From the NCBI RefSeq assembly GCF_004138495.1, contig NZ_ML142863.1, positions 134,995-142,805 of the forward strand: a stretch of DNA of 7,811 nucleotides. The letters run 5' to 3'. Below, one piece after another: positions 1-5,838 of this stretch. This DNA comes from Phytoactinopolyspora endophytica. GTDB lineage: Bacteria > Actinomycetota > Actinomycetes > Jiangellales > Jiangellaceae. The notes below the pieces were generated by a model. It was given only the letters and a program-made list of their open reading frames with translations, was not told where the DNA came from and did not search any database. Position 1 is the first letter of the stretch, and every line of letters starts with the position of its first letter. The position numbers and the translations under genes were made by a program.

Positions 1-871
1 TTCGCACCTCGCCCAGCGCGACCGTGCGGTCCAATTGGTCAGGATCGGGCACCACCTGTTTGAACGGCCCGGTCGGTCCGGCCTTGACCGAGTAGCCGTC
101 CAAGCTGGGGAACGCATAGAACCCGTCATCCTCCGGCCTCAACGCGATCGGGAAACGCTCCGGCGTGTAGGCGGCGACCGGCTCGTCCACCGCATACCAG
201 ACCTGGATCGGCCTGCGCACCTGGATGGCGCCACGGAGCTGCGGTGCCAGCCGGTCGACCCAGGGCCCGCCGGCCACCACGGCGCGCTGGTAACGCAAGC
301 GCCGCTCGCCGACCACGATGGTCACGCCGTCGGCGTCCGGTTCCAGGCGGTCGACAGGGGTGTGCGAGTGCACGACCGCGCCGAGCTCTCCGGCGCGTCG
401 GGCGGCCGCCAGCACCGCCAGCTCAGGCTGGAGGAACCCGGCGTTGGGATCGAGGACGCCGATGTCACCGGCGCGCACACGATGCTGCGGGTATCGGGTG
501 GCGATGTCCTTCTCGTCGAGCAGCTCATGCTCCAGTCCATGCTCCCTGATGGAGCTCAGCACGTTGACGATGTGCGGCGCGTACTCGGCGCCCAGGACAA
601 GCTCCCCGTTCAGCGTCAGCACCCGCCGGCCTGTCTCCGCCTCGAGCCGTTGCCAGAGTGCCAGCGACGCCGCCCCGAACGAAACGTACACCGGCTCCCG
701 CGGACTGGTGCTGCGGAACATGCGGCTCTCGCCGCCCATGGCACTGCGATCGTGTGGGACGCCGAACTGCTCGAAGCCGTGCACCGCCACGCCTCGCGCG
801 GCCAGCCGCCACAAGGCCATGCTGCCGATCGACCCGACACCGACCACGGCTACGTCACCGTCAAAACTCAC
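1..871 (-). CDS. FAD-dependent amine oxidase, monomeric sarcosine oxidase / N-methyltryptophan oxidase family (3' end outside window)
   Basis: Flavoenzyme of the family that oxidises secondary amines such as N-methyl amino acids, giving an aldehyde, the demethylated amine and H2O2; probably cytoplasmic. I read 290 residues from a GTG at 871. Residues 7-35 form the Rossmann dinucleotide-binding unit, with GVGSIG at 11-16 and an acidic residue, E34, ending the second strand. The segment MGGESRMFR (45-53) aligns with the family's flavin/substrate loop and keeps two arginines. GFYAFPS (250-256) leads to SVKAG, where K263 matches the oxygen-activating lysine of sarcosine oxidase. The cysteine that covalently holds FAD in relatives would lie beyond the edge (around residue 310), so covalent attachment cannot be judged. 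The GTG start is supported by GAGAGG at 881-886, 9 nt upstream. The gene lies downstream of a tetR gene on the same strand, which may regulate it. The family is clear; the substrate is not. Confidence 0.88.
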   Translation of the reverse strand, partial: MSFDGDVAVVGVGSIGSMALWRLAARGVAVHGFEQFGVPHDRSAMGGESRMFRSTSPREPVYVSFGAASLALWQRLEAETGRRVLTLNGELVLGAEYAPHIVNVLSSIREHGLEHELLDEKDIATRYPQHRVRAGDIGVLDPNAGFLQPELAVLAAARRAGELGAVVHSHTPVDRLEPDADGVTIVVGERRLRYQRAVVAGGPWVDRLAPQLRGAIQVRRPIQVWYAVDEPVAAYTPERFPIALRPEDDGFYAFPSLDGYSVKAGPTGPFKQVVPDPDQLDRTVALGEVR

Positions 872-880
872 GAGACCCAA

Positions 881-886
881 CCTCTC
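881..886 (-). promoter_or_regulatory. Ribosome binding site deciding the GTG start of the amine oxidase
   Basis: GAGAGG on the minus strand, 9 nt before the GTG at 871. The nearby ATG (887-889) is out of frame and meets a stop after five codons, so the GTG is the best start. Confidence 0.6.
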
Positions 887-1055
887 ATGTGCCCGGCGGC
901 GATCCAGACGGGCATGCGGTCATCGGCCACCGCGCCACCAGGTTCGCGGCGGAAGGCGCATCACGCCGTCGCGCAGGCCCGATCGAGCAGTGCCGCGTAG
1001 ATCGAGACGCGGGGTGAGCACACAGCGGGCGCCACGGCTGTCGATCTGCACCGCC

Positions 1056-1073
1056 TGTCCGGACGCCCGGACA
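1056..1073. promoter_or_regulatory. Candidate operator: 18-bp inverted repeat between tetR and amine oxidase
   Basis: TGTCCGG-ACGC-CCGGACA is a perfect 7-bp inverted repeat with a 4-nt spacer. It lies 33 bp past the tetR stop codon and about 185 bp before the amine oxidase start. Its size and symmetry suit a dimeric TetR-type repressor, so it may control the oxidase. It could instead be an RNA hairpin at the end of the tetR transcript, but no T-run follows it. The symmetry is visible; the function is inferred. Confidence 0.35.
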
Positions 1074-1105
1074 ATGCCCGGGTGGCCGTCGCACATAGGA
1101 CGAGA

Positions 1106-1696
1106 TCACAGACGAGCGAATGCGGCCTCGACAGCGCCGGGCAGATTCTGCGGGGCATCGCCGGCAGCCGCCTGGCCGGCGTAGTAACAGGCGATGCCGA
1201 TCTCCGCGGCGAGAGTCGCCGTCTCCTGGTCGGAACCACGCTCGACCAGCATCTTCGTCATCGCTTCCGCATACGCGCGCTGCTTCTGCAGGCTGCGGGC
1301 GTACAACTCGGGATGCTGATCGACGAGTTGCTGGTGCAGCGTGTACATGTCCGCGTGTTCGGTCAGCGTCTCAGCGAAGAGCACCACGACGGTACGCACA
1401 CAGCCGAGCGCAGCAGGGAGCGAGTCGCCGATCGGCCGGTCGACAGGCAGCTGTGACGCGACCTTCTCGACCGTCTCCGCGGCCGTGTCCCCAGCGAACA
1501 CAACTTCCTGCTTGTCGCCGAAGTACCGGAAGAAGGTGCTGCGGCCCACCTCGGCCCGCTCGGCGATGTCGGTCACAGTGACCTGGTCGAAACCCTTCTC
1601 AGCGAACAGGGAGAGTGCGGCGTCGATGATGGCCTGCCGAGCGCGCTGCTGCTTGCGTTCGCGCAGTGAGCCGGCTCGCTGACTGGGCTCAGACAT
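1106..1696 (-). CDS. TetR/AcrR family transcriptional regulator
   Basis: DNA-binding regulator, 196 residues from the ATG at 1696, a normal length for the family. Residues 18-67 are a typical TetR N-terminal domain: a first helix (RQAIIDAALSLFAEKGF), then the helix-turn-helix from VTVTDIAERAEVGRSTFFRYF to the FGDK motif at 59-62. The C-terminal helical region (about 85-190) would bind ligand and dimerise; it resembles the C-terminal domains of MftR-like regulators only loosely. A second ATG lies nine bases upstream (1705), but the AGG there directly abuts it. By contrast AGGA at 1705-1708 sits 8 nt before the ATG at 1696, so I prefer the shorter form. The gene starts 60 bp past the stop of the DUF1906 gene and precedes the amine oxidase gene, the most likely target given the inverted repeat in the gap between them. 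The ligand is unknown. Confidence 0.93.
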   Translation of the reverse strand: MSEPSQRAGSLRERKQQRARQAIIDAALSLFAEKGFDQVTVTDIAERAEVGRSTFFRYFGDKQEVVFAGDTAAETVEKVASQLPVDRPIGDSLPAALGCVRTVVVLFAETLTEHADMYTLHQQLVDQHPELYARSLQKQRAYAEAMTKMLVERGSDQETATLAAEIGIACYYAGQAAAGDAPQNLPGAVEAAFARL

Positions 1697-1756
1697 GCGC
1701 TCCATCCTACCGACGTGCCATGTGGTGGCGATGAATCACGCCGCCGCGGGCAGCGC

Positions 1757-3094
1757 TCACGGGCAGCGCGGTGTCGGCGAGCTCCAGCTGGTGTTGGATC
1801 GGTTGGACACGTAGTAGTCGCTGACCCATCGGCCGTCCGAGAGCCGGTTCCAGACCGTGGTGGTCCCGACTTTGCTCCCCGACTTTTGGCACATCACCCA
1901 TGCCAGCGAGCCGCGGGGCAAAGCCGATCCGGTCTTCGAGTATGACAACCCGGGTCCAGTGCGGGTGTTCAGGGCCACCCGCGCGGTCACCTGGCCTGGA
2001 TATGTGCAGCGAGGCAAGGCCGAAGAGAACCCGGTGCGGGACGGCGTCGACACGTAGTAGTCGCTGACCCACGTGCCGTTGCTCAACCGGTCCCACACCG
2101 AACTGGTGCCGACCTTCTGACCATGGCCTTGGCAGACGACCCGCAACGTGCTCCCCGGTGCGTGCGCCCGCACGACCGAGTAGGAGGTCGACGGTCCTCG
2201 CCGGGCGTTCAATGCCGTGGCACTGGTGACCTTGTAGGAGCGCGCCACAGTGGCGACCGGTGCGTTGAGAGCGTCGCTGTCGATGTTGAGCCGGACACCG
2301 CCCCACGTCTCGTCATGGTCGCCTCGGTACTGCTTGGCGCGCTGATGCACCGCCCAGTGCGAGTTCGGCACGGTCGGCCAGCCGGTGAGTGAGGTTCCGC
2401 CGTCCCACCTGGCCATCCAGACGGCGTCCGGGCGCGCGTACGTCGTCCAGTCATACGAGTTCGACAGATCGCGCAGTCCGGAGTCCTGGTGGACGTAGAC
2501 GCCGGCCAGGTAGCCGGAACCGTGCAGGGTCTTGGTCCACGCGGACACGTAGCGTCGCACGGACCTCCGGCAGTCCGAGTCGGACCGGTTGTAGTGCTCG
2601 ACGTCGGCGTACAGCGCGCTGCCCGGTAGCAGGCCTAACCCCTTCGCCTTGCTGACGGCGTCCTTGGCGTCCGATGTCCCGTACGAGGTCGCGTTCGACG
2701 CCGTGAAACGGTGGGGCTTGCTCGTACCGATCTTGCAGAATGGCTGGCGACCGAAGTACGTCGGAAGCAGCTTCCACCCGTTGGCTGTGGCGCCACGCAC
2801 CCACGACGACGTCAGGTTCGGCTGGGTGCAGCCTCGGTTGATCCCACCGAAGTAGACGTTCACTGTGCGGTACGGCGACGCCTTCCAGGCGCGGAGCGCA
2901 TCCAGGGAAGGCGCGGTGCAGGTGTCGAAGCCGCGCCCGCCGGCGCGGTTGGCCGACGATCCGGTCGGATACGTGACGGGCGTGTCCGGTTCTGCCGTCG
3001 CCGGCCCGGCCATGGCTCCGATCACGAGCGCGGCCGCGGCCACGGACGAACACAAGGCTCCCGACACGAATCGAGTCCGGCATCGCATCATCAT
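1757..3094 (-). CDS. Secreted DUF1906 (Rv2525c-like) glycoside-hydrolase-like protein with two SH3-type repeats
   Basis: Predicted exported cell-wall-active or cell-wall-binding protein, 445 residues from the ATG at 3094. Residues 1-34 are a Sec signal peptide: a basic start (RCRTR), an alanine-rich core and a likely cut after GPATA. Residues 54 to about 275 match the DUF1906/GH25-like TIM-barrel superfamily: GFDTCTAPS opens the first strand, YFGG follows, and YADVE (162-166) places the acidic pair D164 and E166 where GH25 lysozymes have catalytic acids. IDSDALN closes the domain. Two bacterial SH3-type repeats follow (about 287-348 and 370-429), each ending in WVSDYYV. Such repeats usually bind peptidoglycan. 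Three ATGs in a row (3094, 3091, 3088) are all possible starts; GGGGG at 3098-3102 lies 3, 6 and 9 nt away, favouring the second or third. A 122-bp gap separates it from the sulfurtransferase. Enzyme activity is not proven, since Rv2525c-type domains may only bind glycan. Confidence 0.88.
   Translation of the reverse strand: MMMRCRTRFVSGALCSSVAAAALVIGAMAGPATAEPDTPVTYPTGSSANRAGGRGFDTCTAPSLDALRAWKASPYRTVNVYFGGINRGCTQPNLTSSWVRGATANGWKLLPTYFGRQPFCKIGTSKPHRFTASNATSYGTSDAKDAVSKAKGLGLLPGSALYADVEHYNRSDSDCRRSVRRYVSAWTKTLHGSGYLAGVYVHQDSGLRDLSNSYDWTTYARPDAVWMARWDGGTSLTGWPTVPNSHWAVHQRAKQYRGDHDETWGGVRLNIDSDALNAPVATVARSYKVTSATALNARRGPSTSYSVVRAHAPGSTLRVVCQGHGQKVGTSSVWDRLSNGTWVSDYYVSTPSRTGFSSALPRCTYPGQVTARVALNTRTGPGLSYSKTGSALPRGSLAWVMCQKSGSKVGTTTVWNRLSDGRWVSDYYVSNRSNTSWSSPTPRCP
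1763..2236 (-). repeat. Tandem SH3-module duplication inside the DUF1906 gene
   Basis: Two in-frame units, 2006-2236 and 1763-1993, lie exactly 243 bp (81 codons) apart. Each encodes an SH3-type module from a LN(A/T)R.GP segment through KVGT..VW.RLS and WVSDYYV to a PRC ending. A 23-bp stretch is identical in both copies (1806-1828 and 2049-2071). Each unit has two cysteines exactly 42 residues apart, so each module may carry its own disulfide. Confidence 0.8.
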
Positions 3095-3216
3095 GCACCC
3101 CCGTAGGGAAGCGACTCCTAGGATGAGTATGCGCCTGAAATCGCAGGATGACGCCGGTCCGTGCACAATACCTTCGGAACTCAGCCGGCTGTATCCATGG
3201 CCGCGTGGCGGCTAGG

Positions 3217-4068
3217 TCAGCCCTCGCCGGTCTCCACCGGCCGGGCAGGGTCGCGGATCCACTCCGACCACGACCCCGGATAGAGCGACGCAGCGATGCC
3301 GGCCGTAGCCAAAGCGAGCACCTCGTGCGCGGCCGTCACACCGCTGCCGCAGTACACGCCGACGGGATTGGACGGTTCCACGCCCAGGGCCGCGAACCGT
3401 CGCCGCAGCTCATCCGGTGCCCGGAAGCCGCCCTCAGGCGTGTTGTTCTCTGTCGTCGGCGCGCTGCGGGCGCGGGGGATATGGCCGGCGACGGCATCGA
3501 CCGGCTCCGTCTCGCCCCGATACCGTTCGGCTGCCCGCGCGTCGAGAAGGACACCGGTCCGCGCGAGATCAGCCGCCTCGTCCGCCGAAACCGTAGGCAT
3601 CGACCCCGGCACGATCACGACGTCGCCCGGTTCGGGATCAGGAACGTCCGTCGTCACCTGCCCGCCAATGGCTTTCCATGACGTAAGGCCGCCGTCCAAG
3701 ACACGCGCTGCGGACATCCCACCCCACCGCAGTAGCCACCACGCCCGGGCGGCGCTCATCCCGCCCCAGTCGTCATACACGACCACGTCGGAGTCGGTCC
3801 GTACGCCGGCGTGTCGCAGGGTGGTCTCAAGGTCCGTGGCATCGGGCAGCGGGTGCCGGCCGGAGTCGGGCGTCACCGGCCCTGACAGGTCATTCTCCAG
3901 GTCGATGTAAGCAGCACCCGGCAGGTGACCTTTCGCGTACTCCCCGGCACCGTCCGGTCCGCCGAGTCGCCACCGCACATCCAGTAGAACGGGCGGACGC
4001 TCCCGCAGGAGCTCCCGAAGCTCAGCGGCCGAGATCAGCGGACTGAGTATTTCCAGTTTGGCATTCAC
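3217..4068 (-). CDS. Sulfurtransferase, 3-mercaptopyruvate/thiosulfate type, two rhodanese domains
   Basis: Transfers a sulfane sulfur from 3-mercaptopyruvate or thiosulfate to an acceptor through a cysteine persulfide; cytoplasmic. The protein has 283 residues, the usual length for the two-domain family. The N-terminal rhodanese domain (about 11-135) is non-catalytic: its loop position carries D100 in YDDWGGMSAAR instead of cysteine, as is normal. The C-terminal domain (about 158-275) holds LLDARAAERYRGE, the substrate-side arginine-rich segment, and the active loop CGSGVTA with catalytic C240. CGSGVTA is the signature of mercaptopyruvate sulfurtransferases (SseA type), whereas rhodanese proper has CRKGVTA; many actinobacterial genes of this type are still labelled thiosulfate sulfurtransferase. 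The start is GTG at 4068, with no other in-frame start nearby and no visible ribosome binding site. It lies 55 bp past the cupin stop codon, so it may have its own promoter. A link to the sugar genes is not evident. Confidence 0.93.
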   Translation of the reverse strand: MNAKLEILSPLISAAELRELLRERPPVLLDVRWRLGGPDGAGEYAKGHLPGAAYIDLENDLSGPVTPDSGRHPLPDATDLETTLRHAGVRTDSDVVVYDDWGGMSAARAWWLLRWGGMSAARVLDGGLTSWKAIGGQVTTDVPDPEPGDVVIVPGSMPTVSADEAADLARTGVLLDARAAERYRGETEPVDAVAGHIPRARSAPTTENNTPEGGFRAPDELRRRFAALGVEPSNPVGVYCGSGVTAAHEVLALATAGIAASLYPGSWSEWIRDPARPVETGEG

Positions 4069-4123
4069 GGTACGTCAACTATGGCACGGCACAGCACGTC
4101 ATCACATCAACGCACAGACAGGC

Positions 4124-4888
4124 TCAGGGCACCTGCTCGTCGGTCACGGCGTTGGCCGAGTGAACATGCGGGTGCGTCACATCGTGGGTACGCAACCGCC
4201 CGCACATGCCCCATCCCGCGGTGCCACTCGGGGGAGACTCGAGGACGGCCGAGCTGTACAGGTGCCGGCCGTCGCCGCGCTCCATCGCATCGAGCACCTG
4301 AGAGGTCAACTGTGCCTCCCGGCCCACTGTGCGTTCCCAGGTCTGGCGCCAGCCCGGGACGGCGTCACGGACGATCGCCACTGCGCTGTCGTAGAGGCTC
4401 TCCAACGGCCCGCTGTCGCCCCCGTCGATGCTCCGCGCGATGCGGAGAAAGCCCTCTACGGCCATGTCGCGCCGTCGCCGCACGGCCGCGGCGAGCTCCT
4501 CGTCGGACGCATCGGAGGGCAGCGCGGCCGCGGCCCGGTACCGCACCGGATCACCGACGACCTCGGGTGGGAATGTCATGACGGCGTCGCCGGCTTCCGG
4601 GAGACCGGCGTTCTGCATCACGACGACAACCTCAAGATCGCCGCCGTTGATCGCCCGGTGGATAGTGCCTGGCGTGAACCACACCGTCGAGCCGGCTTCC
4701 AGCTGGATCTCCCGGAAGCCGGACATGTCGACAGTCTGCAGCGCGCCGCTGCCACCGACCACGACGTAGCCCTCCGTGGAAGCGGTGTGCAAGTGCGGTG
4801 TGCCACCGGCGAGCCCGTCAGCACACATGTCCCGATACACCGACAGCCGGCTCACCGAGGTGCCACCGGGAAATGCGGGCGTCACCAT
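4124..4888 (-). CDS. Cupin-domain protein with long helical C-terminal region, unknown function
   Basis: A 254-residue protein with a metal-binding cupin barrel at about residues 14-95. Cupin motif 1 is complete (GGTPHLHTASTEGYVVVGGSG: H32, H34, E39) and motif 2 is complete (GSTVWFTPGTIHRAIN: H77), so a divalent metal is expected. From about 110 on, the protein is mostly charged and probably helical (DEELAAAVRRRRD), and I recognise no further domain. There is no signal peptide. The ATG at 4888 shares its A with the TAA of the upstream DUF6807 gene (TAATG), and no good ribosome binding site precedes it, so translation is probably coupled to that gene. By position it serves the same pathway, as a sugar isomerase or epimerase, a metal-dependent hydrolase, or a substrate-sensing protein. 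Sequence alone does not choose between these. Confidence 0.88.
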   Translation of the reverse strand: MVTPAFPGGTSVSRLSVYRDMCADGLAGGTPHLHTASTEGYVVVGGSGALQTVDMSGFREIQLEAGSTVWFTPGTIHRAINGGDLEVVVVMQNAGLPEAGDAVMTFPPEVVGDPVRYRAAAALPSDASDEELAAAVRRRRDMAVEGFLRIARSIDGGDSGPLESLYDSAVAIVRDAVPGWRQTWERTVGREAQLTSQVLDAMERGDGRHLYSSAVLESPPSGTAGWGMCGRLRTHDVTHPHVHSANAVTDEQVP

Positions 4889-5838
4889 TAGGCCACCACC
4901 GTCGCGCGCTCGGGGACGGATACGGTCTGCAATACAGACCGCCCTTGGGCCGCCGCCTCGGTTGTCCCCTCCTCGCCCCGATCGCCGGCGGCGACCACGA
5001 CGGCATACCGGAACCGGATCGTCTCCGTGTGCGGCACATGGACCTCCTCATTGAAGAACGGAGCGGGGCAGAGGCAGGCGAACTCCTCGCTGCGGGTGAA
5101 CCAGAGCGGCGGATGCCGAGGGTTCGACGCGTCGTCGACCATGACGACGGTGGACCACGCTCCGGTTCCGTCGTGCTGCCCACGGAATCCCATCCAATCC
5201 GCTGTCGTCCCCCGCAGGTCGTCGCCGGCGCCCGAACCGGACGGCGACTGGACGATCCCGCCGGTGAACGACCTGGGGCCACGCCAGAAGAGCCCGCCAT
5301 ATCCGGCGTTCGGCCGGCCCTTGGTCGTCGGCGATCCGATATCGAGGCCCGCCCCCGAGACGTTCGTCATGGCGGTGTCGAACACGAGCGCCCATGTCCG
5401 ACCGTCCAGGACCAGCGCCGTCAGCGCACGCTGCTCCTGGATGACCGGGTCGCCCTGCTGGGAGGACCAGTCGAGCCGGTGCCCGATGTGCGCCTTCTCC
5501 CCCACCGCCGACAGCGCCGTCAGATCGCGATGGACCGCGCTGCCGTTGTTCTCCAGCTGCACGTAGAAGCTGCCGTGCACGTAGGTCGGGCCGCCCCAGA
5601 AGTTGTGCTCACCGACATGCGGCAACGACCAGGCGATGCCCTTGTGCCACACGTGGTCGTGTGGCCGGAACAGCGTGACGACGTCCCCGGTCAAGGTACG
5701 CAGCGGATCCAGGTACGGCTTCGGCGACTCCAGTACCGGCGTGTCCGGCCGGTACGTGTAGGTGAGGATCTCGACGTTGCCCGCGCTCACCGTCACCGAT
5801 CGATCGAGATCATGGCGGATCGTCACCGGCGACGTCAC
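4888..5838 (-). CDS. PmoA family protein (DUF6807)
   Basis: A soluble protein of 316 residues with the DUF6807 hallmark RPHDHVWHKG (58-67), carrying H60, D61, H62 and H65, followed by GEHNFWGG (76-83). The clustered histidines and acids suggest a metal or sugar site. The name PmoA, borrowed from methane monooxygenase, is misleading: there are no membrane segments here. Relatives often sit beside Gfo/Idh/MocA oxidoreductases in sugar-utilisation loci, as here, but I know of no firmly established reaction. I chose the GTG at 5838 because GGTGAG (5845-5850) lies 6 nt upstream and because it makes the classical 4-bp GTGA overlap with the oxidoreductase stop. An ATG at 5859 would add seven residues and a longer overlap. 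The gene ends in TAATG, shared with the cupin start. Expression is probably coupled across all three genes. Confidence 0.9.
   Translation of the reverse strand: MTSPVTIRHDLDRSVTVSAGNVEILTYTYRPDTPVLESPKPYLDPLRTLTGDVVTLFRPHDHVWHKGIAWSLPHVGEHNFWGGPTYVHGSFYVQLENNGSAVHRDLTALSAVGEKAHIGHRLDWSSQQGDPVIQEQRALTALVLDGRTWALVFDTAMTNVSGAGLDIGSPTTKGRPNAGYGGLFWRGPRSFTGGIVQSPSGSGAGDDLRGTTADWMGFRGQHDGTGAWSTVVMVDDASNPRHPPLWFTRSEEFACLCPAPFFNEEVHVPHTETIRFRYAVVVAAGDRGEEGTTEAAAQGRSVLQTVSVPERATVVA

Noticed and set aside
956..1030. Short minus-strand peptide (VCSPRVSIYAALLDRACATA) considered as a cysteine-responsive leader peptide for the oxidase
   Set aside because: It has no ribosome binding site, lacks the conserved motif of actinobacterial sulfur-gene leader peptides, and the downstream gene is not a sulfur-assimilation gene.
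35..1184. Long plus-strand open frames opposite the amine oxidase gene
   Set aside because: They are antisense shadows: rich in Arg, Pro and Ala with no domain, while the minus-strand frame encodes a well-formed flavoenzyme.
1753..1769. GCGCT-7 nt-AGCGC dyad over the DUF1906 stop codon, as a terminator
   Set aside because: A 5-bp stem overlapping the stop codon, with no T-run; not convincing.
1707..2306. A 199-codon minus-strand open frame overlapping the SH3 repeats
   Set aside because: Its length comes from GC-rich composition; the protein has no recognisable domain, and the overlapping DUF1906/SH3 frame is clearly the real gene.
3114..3128. Imperfect ACTC...GAGT dyad around CCTAGG upstream of the DUF1906 start, as an operator or promoter
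   Set aside because: Arms are only 4 bp, and the nearby CATACT lacks a good -35 partner at proper spacing.
3182..3191. CAGCCGGCTG, a 10-bp perfect palindrome in the gap before the DUF1906 gene
   Set aside because: Too short and GC-rich to separate from chance; no half-site or promoter element beside it.
3200..3212. GCCGC-GTG-GCGGC hairpin just past the sulfurtransferase stop codon, as a terminator
   Set aside because: The stem is only 5 bp with a 3-nt loop and no T-run follows; such short GC stems arise often by chance in DNA this rich in GC.
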